Shown here: positions 42,454-51,618 of the stretch, in pieces
Layout: each line of letters begins with the position of its first letter
Position numbering within the stretch: the stretch's first letter is position 1
Source: Chloroflexota bacterium
GTDB lineage: Bacteria; Chloroflexota; Anaerolineae; Caldilineales; Caldilineaceae
Length of the DNA stretch: 64,000 nt
Assembly (NCBI GenBank): GCA_016861025.1
Contig: BOKO01000019.1
Coordinates: 52,229-116,228, forward strand
Direction of reading: 5' to 3'
Program-made: the position numbers and the translations under genes
Notes under the pieces: model-generated
What the model was told of the DNA's origin: nothing
Seen by the model: only the letters and a program-made list of their open reading frames with translations
The model's database searches: none

Positions 42454-43975
42454 TGAACAACGTAAGCAACTGCTGGAGGGCAATCGCCGCATCGTCGAGC
42501 GGATCGTCGTCACCGGCGAGCTGGTGTTGGAGACGCCAGCGCACTTCGGCGGCGACGACGCGCTAGGCTTTGTCGACATGGCGCTGGTGCGCGACCCATT
42601 GCACGGGGACGCGCTGTTGCCGGGCGCTTCGATTGCCGGTGCGCTGCGCACCTATCTGCGCACGCGCCTGGCGGGGTATGGCGCTGATGAGCCACGCGGC
42701 AAGCACCGTGATGACGACCTGGCGCTGCTCTTCGGTTATCAACACGATGACGATGGTGCGCAAAGTTCACTGCTGACCGCGGATGCGCGCAGCCGCTTTC
42801 CGGCGGTTGAATTGCGCGACGGCGTGGCGATCAATCCGGTGACGCGCACGGCGGACGACAAGAAGAAGTTCAATCTCGAGCTGCTGCCGGCGGGCGTGAT
42901 CTTTGACCTGCGCCTGGAACTGCTGGTGCGGGCGGCAGACGCCAACAAAGGCGCGCAAGATGACCAGGCGACGCGCATGGTGACGGCATTTGCCCACGCG
43001 CTGCAGGGCTTCGAGCGCGGCGAGATTCCGCTGGGCGCACGCAAGCGCCGCGGCTTTGGCAAGTGTCGCGTCCGCTCCTGGCAGGTCAGGCGCTACGACC
43101 TGCGCCAGCCCCCGGCTTTGCTGGCCTGGCTGAGCCAGGATGCCCACGGCGCGCCGACGGCGCAGGGTGCGGGGCCGTCCATTGCGCAGCTGCTGGGCGT
43201 CGCTGACCGGGCTGAACCGGACAAACGCGCCGGCTTCACCCTGCGCGCAACCTTTGGCCTGGAAAGCTCGCTGCTGATCCGTGCCGGCGGAGATGAGGCG
43301 GGGCAGCCAGATATGGTGCATTTGAAGTCTGCGCGCCGCGGCAAGAATGTCCCTATCCTGAGCGGCGCCAGCCTGGCCGGGGCGTTGCGGGCACGCGCAC
43401 TACGCATCGCCAAAACAGTTGGAGCCACAACGCAAGCTGAGCAGTTCATTGTGAATCTGTTCGGTTCTCAGGAACGCGCCAGTCGTATCTGGTTGGCAGA
43501 GACGGAGATAGACAATCCCGTTGAGCGAGTTGTGACGCGGCTCAAAATCGATCGCTTTACTGGCGGCGCCTATCCGAACGCGCTGTTCAGCCAACAGCCA
43601 GTGTTTGCAGGTAAAGACACCCAGGTCACGATGACGCTCACAGTCGATAATCCCAGGAATGCCGACATCGGGTTGATCTTGTTGTTGCTCAAAGACCTGT
43701 GGACAGGCGATCTAGCGGTCGGCGGCGAGGCCAGCGTCGGGCGAGGCCGTCTGTATGGAAAGTCCGCTGAGCTTACGCTGTCTAGCAACTCAGACAACCA
43801 TCCAGGCGGTCACGAACAAACAAATGCTCCTGGAACCGGCAGATCGGTGCAGACGGTGCGGAGCTGGACGCTCCAGCGTGCTGCAGGCGGCGGTCTTCTA
43901 CTGCCGGAAAATGCTGACAAACTACAGAGCTTTGTGGATGCATTTCTGAGAGAGGTGCAACATGTCGAGGCATGA
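42446..43975 (+). CDS. Double-RAMP Cas7 fusion protein
   Basis: A 509-residue protein with two RAMP domains in tandem. The first (about 15-235) has LETPAHFGGDDALGFVDMALVRDP...LLPGASIAGALRTYLRTRL and ends with the glycine-rich GARKRRGFGKCRV. The second (about 268-470) has TFGLESSLLIRAGGDE...VPILSGASLAGALRARAL and ends GGEASVGRGRLYGKSA. It therefore provides two consecutive backbone positions on the crRNA, like the Cas7-2x subunits of III-D complexes. The start, ATG 42446 (MADEQRK), overlaps csx10 by 8 nt. The GC-rich first part contrasts with the AT-richer end. Confidence 0.85.
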   Translation: MADEQRKQLLEGNRRIVERIVVTGELVLETPAHFGGDDALGFVDMALVRDPLHGDALLPGASIAGALRTYLRTRLAGYGADEPRGKHRDDDLALLFGYQHDDDGAQSSLLTADARSRFPAVELRDGVAINPVTRTADDKKKFNLELLPAGVIFDLRLELLVRAADANKGAQDDQATRMVTAFAHALQGFERGEIPLGARKRRGFGKCRVRSWQVRRYDLRQPPALLAWLSQDAHGAPTAQGAGPSIAQLLGVADRAEPDKRAGFTLRATFGLESSLLIRAGGDEAGQPDMVHLKSARRGKNVPILSGASLAGALRARALRIAKTVGATTQAEQFIVNLFGSQERASRIWLAETEIDNPVERVVTRLKIDRFTGGAYPNALFSQQPVFAGKDTQVTMTLTVDNPRNADIGLILLLLKDLWTGDLAVGGEASVGRGRLYGKSAELTLSSNSDNHPGGHEQTNAPGTGRSVQTVRSWTLQRAAGGGLLLPENADKLQSFVDAFLREVQHVEA

Positions 43976-44522
43976 TGTTGGGCAATCGATCCAGCCACCG
44001 GCGCAGCTTGATCTGGCGTGGTTAGGCGAACAGGCGGATGAACATGGCTTGCGTTGGCTACTGGTGCACGCCGATGATGGGATCAACTGGGGCGAACGTC
44101 GCGCCCGGCGTTGGGTGTTGTCGCATGATGTCGCACCTGAGATCGCGCCAGCGTTTGTTCCTGAACATGTGCAACAGGTTCGTTTATTCGATGAGGCAGG
44201 AGAGCTGCTGATATGGCGAGAAGGAAGAGCGTGGCGTGGACGTTGGCTCACGGAGACGCCTGAAAGCGAGACAGCCGACGTTGTGCATCTACTGTGGGGT
44301 GTAGAGACAGAACCGTTGCAGAACGACTTCGTGTTGCTGAACGAAGGCGCTGAAGGATTGCGCCATGCACTGCCAGCTGTGAAGCAGCATTTCGATCCAG
44401 CGCAAGAACGAGCAGCTTTGCATATTCGGCATCATCTGGCTTACGACGACAGCGGGCAGGTTTATATAAAGGTGAGTCGATTGGTGAGACTTGGCGTTCA
44501 ACCGCGCAACAAGGGGGAATAA
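43962..44522 (+). CDS. csx19: Csx19, type III-D signature protein
   Basis: A 186-residue protein resembling the Csx19 family (TIGR03984). The hallmark is WLLVHADDGINWGERR, close to the family's A-DDG-x-WG motif, followed by a series of short beta strands (RLFDEAGELLIWREGRAWRGRWL). Its role in the complex is uncertain; it has been found as a component of III-D effector complexes. It starts 14 nt inside the end of the double-RAMP gene and is separated by 3 nt from the next one. Confidence 0.8.
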   Translation: MSRHDVGQSIQPPAQLDLAWLGEQADEHGLRWLLVHADDGINWGERRARRWVLSHDVAPEIAPAFVPEHVQQVRLFDEAGELLIWREGRAWRGRWLTETPESETADVVHLLWGVETEPLQNDFVLLNEGAEGLRHALPAVKQHFDPAQERAALHIRHHLAYDDSGQVYIKVSRLVRLGVQPRNKGE

Positions 44523-44525
44523 ATC

Positions 44526-47105
44526 ATGTGGCCGAAACATGACAATCCGCAATACAAACGTCGAGCGCATAACGGCGAAGAGTATCGCGCTACGGCGCCC
44601 TACAACTTTGTGCCGTTGCCGGATACTGTCCGCCTGGTGGAACAGCCGATCCCCGGTCATGACAATTATCTGAGGGGTTTCACGGGGTATTTCGATTGCA
44701 CTTTGACCACCCTTACTCCACTCTACACACGCACTGCACTCAAGCCGGAGTTTTTCGAGCAATGGGGTGATGATCTGCGCAAACTGATGAAAGACCCCGT
44801 TGCGCGCGAGACCTACGCCCAGTTCTTCCATATCGACAATGTAGAAGAACCACTGATTCCTGGCAGTACGCTGCGCGGTATGGTGAGAGCGTTGATTGAG
44901 ATTGCCAGTTCCGGGAAGTCAATGTGGGTGAGTAACGAGAAACTCTTCTATCGCACCGTGGACAACTCCACCATTGGCAAGGAATACAGCGCCCGGATGA
45001 CGGGCAAGGTGAAAGGTGGCATCTTGCGGAAAAATGCAGATGGCTACTACATCGAAGAGTGCGTTGTGTTGCGCGTGCAGCGTGATAAGCTTGGGGGACC
45101 AAATGCGCTCTACGACGGCACTGCGCCGAACAAGCGCCCCAAATGGACAAATTCTGCTGGCGCTCCACACCAGTATGCGCCGGTTTGGGTAAGAGTCGCT
45201 GCCAATGGATGGGCGGTTGAAGACATCAGATACTCCACTACGAAAGGCTTTCGGGGTGGTCGTCTCGTCATCACGGGCGACATTCCGCGAAAACAGAAGG
45301 AATTTGTCTTTCTTGACCCAGCCCCGAACACAGCCCACATTGCGGTCTCAGAAGAACTGATCCATCAACTACAGAGTGAGCATCAGATCACCCAGTGGCA
45401 GGAAAATGCATTCCCCACGGATAAACCAACATCAGGCAGCCGTTCTCGACCAGGAATGCTACGGAGCGATAAGCATCTTGAGATGGAAGGCGATCCAGTC
45501 TTTTATCTCATTGAGGGCAACACACTAGTTTTTCTCGGTCGCGCACAGATGTTTCGGCTTCCCTATAACCACAGCCCCTTGGATATGGTGCCGGGCGCCC
45601 TTCGTAGCCATCTTCAGGATGGACAGGAAGTGTTCGATCTCGCAGAAGCAATGTTCGGTTACGCTCCTGAAAAAGGCGCCAATGGTGAGCGCAAGAGCAG
45701 CCGGGCGGGGCGCGTCTATTTTGGCGATGCCAGGTTTGCAGAAGCCAGAAGCCGGCTCTGGTGGAGCGACGAACCCGTCACGCCAAAAATTCTTGGCTCG
45801 CCCAAACCCACTGCTTTTCAGCATTACCTCGTCCAGAATCGGCAGCGCAGACACGACCCTGACCAAAAGGATCGTCTCGCTCACTACGGCACGCCTACGC
45901 CGACGGAGACAATCGTGCGCGGCCACAAGCTCTACTGGCACAAACAGTCTGTGGTGAGGAATCGGGCTGAGATCAAGGAGGAGAACAATGTCCCTTGGGA
46001 GAGCGACACCCAACACACCCAGATACGCCCGGTCAGCGACGGTGTGACATTCAAGTTTCGCGTTCACTTTGAGAATCTGCTCGCCTACGAAGTGGGCGCA
46101 TTGTTGTGGGCTTTAACATTGCCAGGCGGCGCTAGTGAACAGTATCGACACAAAATCGGTATGGGCAAAGCGCTAGGACTCGGTTCTGTCGCAATCTCAG
46201 CGGTGCTGCATCTGACGGAGCGCGGTGTCTCTGCATCCAGTGCAGATCATCCAGCCCAGCCAGAGAAAAAGGGCCGCTACGAGCAACTTTTCGCTGGGCA
46301 AGATTGGCATCGTGCGGAACGGCAGACTACAGACGAAGACAACAAGGAGTTTCTTAAGGCGTTCGCTGGTTTTGCTGTCGGTCAGCCTGATACGAAGGTA
46401 TTCTTGGCGGACTCCAGAATCCGTCTCCTGCTAACGATGTTGCGCTGGCCAGGCCCGTCAGCCGATGATACGCAAACAATGAGTCTGGAGGCGTTCAAGG
46501 TGCGCCCTGTGTTGCCCACGCCCGACCACATTGGCGATCGGTTGCTCTCGCCCGGCGGCCAGGGGCGCAGCGGCGGCCCGGCAAATGCCAGAACCACAGG
46601 GAGATTTCAAAGCGAAAGGCGAACGCCTGAAGCGACGCCATCACCACCGCGCGGGCAGCAGGAATTAGCAAGCGAACGGCGCAAACCGCTAGACGCCCCG
46701 ACGCGCAAAGTGATTGAACCCGGTGTGCAGGGGCGGCAGCTCGAAGCTAACCTGAAAGCGCGTTTTGTCGAGAAGCAAGGTGCAGAGCAACAACCCGAAC
46801 CTATCCCGGCAACCAAGACTCCGGTCGCCGAACCCGCGCGCGTTATCGCCGAGCCGCAGTCTATCCAAGAGGTCGAAAAAGGTATGTTGGTGCGCGCAAC
46901 GGTCACTGAAGTGCGCTTCGATGCTATACGCTTTGAGATCGGTGCGGCCAGGTTGCCAGGGACAATGCTTGAGTCGCGCGTTATTCCCAAAGCGAAGGAC
47001 GTAGAAGAACTGAGCGCGCGGTTTCCGATTGGCGCCGCATTTGAGCTTTGGGTGTTGAACGTGAACAAAAAGGGCAACGTACAATTGGCGATGCAAAAAC
47101 CGTGA
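44526..47105 (+). CDS. Large Cas7-family RAMP with C-terminal S1-like domain
   Basis: An 859-residue RAMP similar to the TIGR03986 group. It starts with FTGYFDCTLTTLTPLYTRT and IPGSTLRGMVRALIEIA, then has large insertions and a distal glycine-rich YRHKIGMGKALGLGSV (about 545). From about residue 680 to 775 a low-complexity, basic and proline-rich linker follows. The last ~75 residues (VEKGMLVRATVTEVRFDAIRFEIG...GAAFELWVLNVNKKGNVQLAMQKP) have the strand pattern of an S1/OB RNA-binding domain. The S1 assignment is from pattern only. It is probably the terminal Cas7 subunit, with an RNA-holding extension. Confidence 0.75.
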   Translation: MWPKHDNPQYKRRAHNGEEYRATAPYNFVPLPDTVRLVEQPIPGHDNYLRGFTGYFDCTLTTLTPLYTRTALKPEFFEQWGDDLRKLMKDPVARETYAQFFHIDNVEEPLIPGSTLRGMVRALIEIASSGKSMWVSNEKLFYRTVDNSTIGKEYSARMTGKVKGGILRKNADGYYIEECVVLRVQRDKLGGPNALYDGTAPNKRPKWTNSAGAPHQYAPVWVRVAANGWAVEDIRYSTTKGFRGGRLVITGDIPRKQKEFVFLDPAPNTAHIAVSEELIHQLQSEHQITQWQENAFPTDKPTSGSRSRPGMLRSDKHLEMEGDPVFYLIEGNTLVFLGRAQMFRLPYNHSPLDMVPGALRSHLQDGQEVFDLAEAMFGYAPEKGANGERKSSRAGRVYFGDARFAEARSRLWWSDEPVTPKILGSPKPTAFQHYLVQNRQRRHDPDQKDRLAHYGTPTPTETIVRGHKLYWHKQSVVRNRAEIKEENNVPWESDTQHTQIRPVSDGVTFKFRVHFENLLAYEVGALLWALTLPGGASEQYRHKIGMGKALGLGSVAISAVLHLTERGVSASSADHPAQPEKKGRYEQLFAGQDWHRAERQTTDEDNKEFLKAFAGFAVGQPDTKVFLADSRIRLLLTMLRWPGPSADDTQTMSLEAFKVRPVLPTPDHIGDRLLSPGGQGRSGGPANARTTGRFQSERRTPEATPSPPRGQQELASERRKPLDAPTRKVIEPGVQGRQLEANLKARFVEKQGAEQQPEPIPATKTPVAEPARVIAEPQSIQEVEKGMLVRATVTEVRFDAIRFEIGAARLPGTMLESRVIPKAKDVEELSARFPIGAAFELWVLNVNKKGNVQLAMQKP

Positions 47106-47156
47106 GCGAGTGGACGCGCAAGGTCCACATCGCTGTATCACGCAAAGGAGCCTGGC

Positions 47157-47864
47157 ATGAACCAATGGTGGGATGAGTGGGTCGTCCGTCCATTTATACG
47201 CACTTTAACCGAGGTCGCCTGGTTTGGGCCGGTCGTGATCGCCATACTCGTCTCTCTGCTTGTCAACATGTTCACCGAAGCGTTGACGACATGGGGTGGG
47301 GTTGCGTTTGGGTTCCTGGTCTGGATCTTTCTGGCTGCTATCACCATTTCCTTTGTCTACGGATATAATTGGGTGGACAGGCGCCGACGAGGGCGTGGAC
47401 TTGGCACACCGGCTGACCGCAAACACCCATCCAAATATGCAGGCCTGGTCTTTCTATTTAGCCGTGAAGACACACTGCGTGAAGCGATCCAGCACCATCG
47501 TCCGGCATTACAGCACTGCTGGCTGATAGTGACGCCGCAAATGCAGCCTGCTGCGCTTAAGGCCGCCAACCACTTCGACGGCATTCAGTTTTCAATTGAG
47601 CCTCTCAGCGATTTGTACGACACTCGCGCATGTTTTGACATAGTGTGCAACATTTTCGAGCAAAAAGCCGGTCTGTTGCACATTACGCCAGCTCACATGG
47701 TGGCAGACATTACAGGCGGCACCAAGCCGATGACCGTCGGTCTGATCCTTGCCTGCATCGAGCATGGCGTGGCAATCCAACACGTTCCCACAGCCTACGA
47801 CGTGACTGGAAAGCCTGGCGGGCCGTTATCCCCAATCGTGATCGAACTCACAGGAGGGGATTGA
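47157..47864 (+). CDS. Membrane-anchored CARF protein, Cam1-like
   Basis: A 235-residue protein with two N-terminal membrane helices (about residues 19-41 and 47-70), a basic turn (DRRRRGRG) and a C-terminal CARF-like Rossmann domain (about 88-230). The CARF ligand motif is DITGGTKPM (184-192), followed by VGLILACIEHGVAIQHVPT. Domain order matches Cam1, a cA4-gated membrane effector of type III systems, although Cam1 has one helix. The inferred role is to alter the membrane when Cas10 makes cyclic oligoadenylate. AAAGGAG precedes the ATG. It lies between the last RAMP and cas6 within the operon. Confidence 0.78.
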   Translation: MNQWWDEWVVRPFIRTLTEVAWFGPVVIAILVSLLVNMFTEALTTWGGVAFGFLVWIFLAAITISFVYGYNWVDRRRRGRGLGTPADRKHPSKYAGLVFLFSREDTLREAIQHHRPALQHCWLIVTPQMQPAALKAANHFDGIQFSIEPLSDLYDTRACFDIVCNIFEQKAGLLHITPAHMVADITGGTKPMTVGLILACIEHGVAIQHVPTAYDVTGKPGGPLSPIVIELTGGD

Positions 47865-47867
47865 TTG

Positions 47868-48692
47868 ATGTTGCTTTCCGTAATCCTTGAACTCACCTCC
47901 CAGCGCGCCAGCGTCTTGCCGCCGCACCTGGGGCGCGCCCACCACAGCGTCTTTCTGGAGTGGGTCGCCAGTTTCGATGCGCCGTTGGCGGCGGCGTTGC
48001 ACGACTTCGAGGGCGCCAAGCCTTTTACCTGCTCCTCGCTGTTGGGCGTGACGCCGACGGCGGATGGTCTGTCCCTGCGCGCCGGTGAAACGGTGAGTGT
48101 GCGCATCACCAGTCTGGACGCGGTGTTGAGCAGCCAGCTCGAAGCGCACCTGACCGATTCGGCGCCGGCGCAGTGGAACCTCCACAACCACCCTTTTGCG
48201 GTGGCGGCGGTGATCTGCGACGCACGGCGCAACGCCTGGAGCGGCAGCACGACCTGTGAAGAACTGGCCGCGCGCTATCTGGTCGCCGGGGAGACGCCCA
48301 GCCCGGCGATCACGCTGGAATTTGCAGCGCCGACGGCGTTCAAGTCGCGCGAGATGCATGTGCCGCTGCCCTTGCCCGGTCTGGTCTTTGGCAGCCTGCT
48401 CGACCGTTGGAACGCCGTCAGCCCAGTGCAACTGCCGGACGATGTGCGCGCCTTTGCCGAGGACGCGGTTGCGGTCAGCCAATACAACCTGCGCTCGGCG
48501 GCGGTGCGCCATAAACAAAACAGCGTGTTGATCGGCGGCATGGGGACAGTCACCTATCGCGCCCTGACCGGTGACCGCTACTGGCTGGCGTGTCTGAATC
48601 TGCTGGCGGACTTTGCGCTCTACAGCGGCGTGGGCGTCAAGACGGTGACCGGCATGGGACAGGCGCGGCGCATCGCGGAGCGTCACAAATGA
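47868..48692 (+). CDS. cas6: Cas6 pre-crRNA endoribonuclease
   Basis: A 274-residue Cas6. It has the N-terminal ferredoxin-like start (LLSVILELTSQRASVLPPHLGRAHHSVFLEWV) with a His-rich loop that may be catalytic. The second RAMP half has the characteristic glycine-rich C-terminal loop GVGVKTVTGMGQARRI. It cuts the repeat of the precursor transcript to release crRNA units. ATG 47868 lies 3 bp after the preceding stop (GATTGATG), and GGAGGGGATTG gives a ribosome site. It is the last gene of the interference operon, followed by a terminator-like hairpin. Confidence 0.88.
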   Translation: MLLSVILELTSQRASVLPPHLGRAHHSVFLEWVASFDAPLAAALHDFEGAKPFTCSSLLGVTPTADGLSLRAGETVSVRITSLDAVLSSQLEAHLTDSAPAQWNLHNHPFAVAAVICDARRNAWSGSTTCEELAARYLVAGETPSPAITLEFAAPTAFKSREMHVPLPLPGLVFGSLLDRWNAVSPVQLPDDVRAFAEDAVAVSQYNLRSAAVRHKQNSVLIGGMGTVTYRALTGDRYWLACLNLLADFALYSGVGVKTVTGMGQARRIAERHK

Positions 48693-48715
48693 GCGGGCGA
48701 CGGCAGGCAAGCGTG

Positions 48716-48755
48716 GGGGGAGGGAGTCCTGCTCACCCCGGACTCCCTCCCCCCG
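48716..48755 (+). terminator. Hairpin after cas6
   Basis: A perfect 15-bp inverted repeat (48716-48730 with 48741-48755, 10-base loop), very GC-rich, lies 23 bp after the cas6 stop. Only GTTTG follows, so the U tract is weak; it may also act as an mRNA-stabilising end. Confidence 0.65.
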
Positions 48756-48911
48756 TTTGAGCAAAGTGGAAAGACGACGGGTAAATGCACGGAATGCATT
48801 CGCCTGTCACCCCTGGCGCATTGCGGTGAGCCTACGCCATCTCGCCGGGGTCGGTGCTCGCCAAGCTCGGCTACCATTGACTAGCATACCACCAAAGAGC
48901 AGGAGATGACA

Positions 48912-50327
48912 ATGGACGCGTCGTTGCCCGGCGCACTCGCCAACAAGACGCCCTACCCCATTCCGGTCAACTGGCTGGCGCATGTCGATGCACCGGCGAC
49001 GTTGGACACCCTGGAAGTGCTGCTGATGCACAGCTACGACGGTGACGTGATCTTCGATGACGCCGAGGAGAGCTGGCATCAGGAAGATGATGTGGAGCGC
49101 CGCCTGCGCAAGCTCTTTGCACGGCAGACCTTTTGGAAGTGTCGCAAAGTGCTGCTCGATGAAGGGCTGTTGCGTCCGGCGCCGCGGCAGCACCTCTATC
49201 CGGGCAAGTCGCAACAGATGCGCCGTCAGTTGACGCAGGGTCTGACATACACCTGGCGCGAATGGTCGCATGCGGCAGCAGCCATTCATCGGCCCCGACC
49301 CTATCTGACGTGGCGCTGGCCCGCCTGGCTGGGCGGCGCCGATTTGGGGTCGCGCATGGCGCTGCTGGCGCTGCTGGCGCCGACCCTGTCCGGTCGTCTC
49401 TGTGATCCGGCGCCAGCGCCGGAGGAAGTGCGCCGCAGCCGTCGTGAGATTCAACGCTTTGTCGACAGTCACTTCGCCCATCTTGGCGACGCCGCGTATC
49501 TGCGCAGCAAGACGGACAAAGGCCTGGCTGAACTGACGGTGCTGGGCATTGTGCAGGCTGAACCGGAGGATGTCTTTGTGGTGCGGCTGGCAGACCTGGA
49601 GCAGCGCCCCCGTTGGCCCGCAGCGATGGTGGCGCGCGCCTGTCGCCTGGAGAAGCCAGCCGAGGCGCCGCTCGTGACGCTGGTGCGCGATGCGATGGAC
49701 GCCTGTTGTGAACCGGCGCCAGCGCTGCGTCACGTCGCCAATCATGTCCGGCAGCTCTACAGAAGTCATCTCTTTACGGAACAGGAGCGGCGCGGCCTGC
49801 GCAAGCAGTTCCGCGTGGCCAGCCGGCCCGGGCGACTTGTGCACTTTGTCGAGGCGGTGGAAGCCTATCGGCAGGCGATGGACGTCCACGCCGAACGCAT
49901 CCTGGGCGGCGAATTCCGCCTGCCGGTTCAGCCGATTGCACTGGCGACGCAGACGGTGGACGGGCAACTGCTGCGGATGCCGGTGAAGTCTGCGCACAGG
50001 GTCAACGCCACACAACTGCTGATCCTGCCCATCTTCAAGGACGACATTTCGGTCGAGGAGATACGGGAGCGTCTGGCGGCGATCGAGGTGTTGATCTGGC
50101 AGCGCCGGGCGGACGGGAGCGTGATGGTTGTTCCGCTGCCCACGGCCGCGCCAAAACGGCTTGACGTGGAGTTCGGCTACGTGGTGCGCGCCAATGATCT
50201 CCACACACGGCTCGATTACGCGCGCCCCTTCGAGGTGATTGTCAAATGTGATCGTGCGGAGCCGCGCATCCATCTACAGTTCGTCTTTCGGGTCTTGATG
50301 GCGAAGCCGGTGAATCATAAGGATTAA
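48912..50327 (+). CDS. Uncharacterised CRISPR-island protein
   Basis: I do not recognise this 471-residue protein. It is soluble, with no signal or membrane segment. The first ~100 residues contain helices with a winged-helix feel (DVERRLRKLFARQTFWKCRKVLLDEGLL). The middle is helical and Arg-rich (EEVRRSRREIQRFVDSHF). The end is a beta-rich domain (DDISVEEIRERLAAIEVLIWQRRADGSVMVVPLPT...EVIVKCDRAEPRIHLQFVFRV). I chose ATG 48912 (MDASLPG), because AGGAG lies 6 nt upstream; ATG 48906 directly abuts that site. It lies alone between the cas6 hairpin and a repeat-rich gap, between the interference and adaptation modules. Confidence 0.7.
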   Translation: MDASLPGALANKTPYPIPVNWLAHVDAPATLDTLEVLLMHSYDGDVIFDDAEESWHQEDDVERRLRKLFARQTFWKCRKVLLDEGLLRPAPRQHLYPGKSQQMRRQLTQGLTYTWREWSHAAAAIHRPRPYLTWRWPAWLGGADLGSRMALLALLAPTLSGRLCDPAPAPEEVRRSRREIQRFVDSHFAHLGDAAYLRSKTDKGLAELTVLGIVQAEPEDVFVVRLADLEQRPRWPAAMVARACRLEKPAEAPLVTLVRDAMDACCEPAPALRHVANHVRQLYRSHLFTEQERRGLRKQFRVASRPGRLVHFVEAVEAYRQAMDVHAERILGGEFRLPVQPIALATQTVDGQLLRMPVKSAHRVNATQLLILPIFKDDISVEEIRERLAAIEVLIWQRRADGSVMVVPLPTAAPKRLDVEFGYVVRANDLHTRLDYARPFEVIVKCDRAEPRIHLQFVFRVLMAKPVNHKD

Positions 50328-50382
50328 CAAGATAATCCAGCAATCGATGTTGTCGCATTCAACGCACGCAGTGTCCTCTCCC

Positions 50383-50605
50383 GTAGGTCATCGCCTCCGG
50401 CGTGGCGGCGTGGCTGGCCGGAGGCGTCCGGCTGGAAGCCGAACCTACACCTGCTCACTGTCGCTGCGTTTCAATGAGGATTTACAAAATGATCCGGTCA
50501 TCGACGTTGCTGCCTTCCGCGCACAGAGTGTCCTCTCCCGTAGGTCATCGCCTCCGGCGTGACGGCGTGGCTGGCCGGAGGCGTCCGGCTGGAAGCTGAA
50601 TCTAC
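50383..50605 (+). repeat. Tandem pair of a 66-bp GC-rich element (period 157 bp)
   Basis: Two near-identical 66-bp elements (50383-50448 and 50540-50605) begin GTAGGTCATCGCCTCCGGCG and end in GGCTGGAAGC-GAA-CTAC. The sequence before each (from about 50360 and 50516) is also similar, so the whole repeats with a 157-bp period. They fill the 349-bp gap 50328-50676, which has no gene. A partial, inverted copy lies at 51619-51665. Confidence 0.8.
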
Positions 50606-50613
50606 AGAGGTCT

Positions 50614-50637
50614 GTCACGCCGGAGGCGATGACCTAC
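50614..50637 (-). repeat. 24-bp dispersed repeat, inverted copy
   Basis: It is identical to the right arm of the inverted repeat at 52798-52821 and is the reverse complement of the start of the 66-bp elements next to it. Confidence 0.8.
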
Positions 50638-50676
50638 GCGCACCGGACTCCGGCGGTTGGACAACCATCAACAATT

Positions 50677-51549
50677 TCACTCCGGTTGCCGGCTGCTGGC
50701 GGCGAGCTCGCGCAGCGCACGCGCCAGGTCTGCGCTGTGGTCGAAGATTGTGGTCAGTTCGACGGACTCGGCGTCGTTCAGGTCGAGATGACTCTCCAGA
50801 CGCTGGCGTTCTTCGGCGATGCGCTGGTTGCGGCGCAACTCTGCCTGCAGCCGTTCGTTGAGGCGGCGCACATTCTGGCTGGCCTCAGCGCCGGGCGTGC
50901 GCGTGCGTTCCAGGGTCAGCGTGGCGTCGATCAGCGCCAGATGCGCCTCCAACACTTTGATATTTTGCCGCGCCTCCATCCAGAGCGCACGCGCCCGCAG
51001 CGCCGCGTCGCGATAAGCGCGGTGACTCTGTTGGTAGAGGGCGAACTGCTCCTGCAGCACGGAAAATTCCATCATCTTCTGCGTGGCGTAGTTCTCGATC
51101 TGGGCGTCGTGCAGCGTGACGCCATCGACCACCAGCGCTGCAGGCGCGCTTTCCATCACCGTCGCCAACTGCGCCAGCCCTGCGCGCGTGGTTTCGAGAT
51201 TCTGAGCCAGCCCGGTGAGTCTGGACTCCAACGCGGTCGCGCGCGTGGTTGCCTGCGCTTCGAGCCATTGCAGTTGTTCGATCTCATTCTCCAACTGCGC
51301 GATCGTCTCGTCAGCGCGCCAGCGCAACACCGTCTGGTCGCCCCAGACCGCCACGGCGGCGTCTTCCAACCAGGCGCCGGTCTTCTGCAACACAACGCGC
51401 CCAATCAAGAAGCGGTAGGGATCGGCCTCCACGCCCGGAATCGAATCGACCACCAGCATGACGGCGAAGTAGAGCGCCGTCAGGAGTGCGCCGAACCAGA
51501 GCGCCTTGCGCAACATCCCCGTCATGAAGTGCATGAGTCTGGCAACCAT
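50677..51549 (-). CDS. Membrane-anchored coiled-coil protein, paralogue B
   Basis: A 290-residue protein of unknown family. One N-terminal membrane helix (about residues 10-30) is followed by long helical, coiled-coil segments (about 65-130 and 160-275) rich in Leu, Glu, Gln and Arg. It is paralogous to the upstream gene at 51731-52612: both have xxxDGxTxxxAxxxxYAxxKxxExxxLQE followed by ARxxxxNxxxxxAxLxLxDA. ATG 51549 (MVARLMHF) is chosen for the AAGGAG 9 nt before it. It lies between interference and adaptation modules. No function can be named; the pair could form a membrane scaffold. Confidence 0.7.
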   Translation of the reverse strand: MVARLMHFMTGMLRKALWFGALLTALYFAVMLVVDSIPGVEADPYRFLIGRVVLQKTGAWLEDAAVAVWGDQTVLRWRADETIAQLENEIEQLQWLEAQATTRATALESRLTGLAQNLETTRAGLAQLATVMESAPAALVVDGVTLHDAQIENYATQKMMEFSVLQEQFALYQQSHRAYRDAALRARALWMEARQNIKVLEAHLALIDATLTLERTRTPGAEASQNVRRLNERLQAELRRNQRIAEERQRLESHLDLNDAESVELTTIFDHSADLARALRELAASSRQPE

Positions 51550-51618
51550 CGTCGAGTTCTCCTTGTTCATAAACCTTCCCGGAAGCTCACTCGTATTCAA
51601 CAAATCGGTTCGGTAACC

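Noticed and set aside
48807..50273. 488-codon minus-strand open frame
   Set aside because: It lies opposite the 48912-50327 gene, has a Arg/His-rich composition typical of antisense frames in GC-rich DNA, and no ribosome site.
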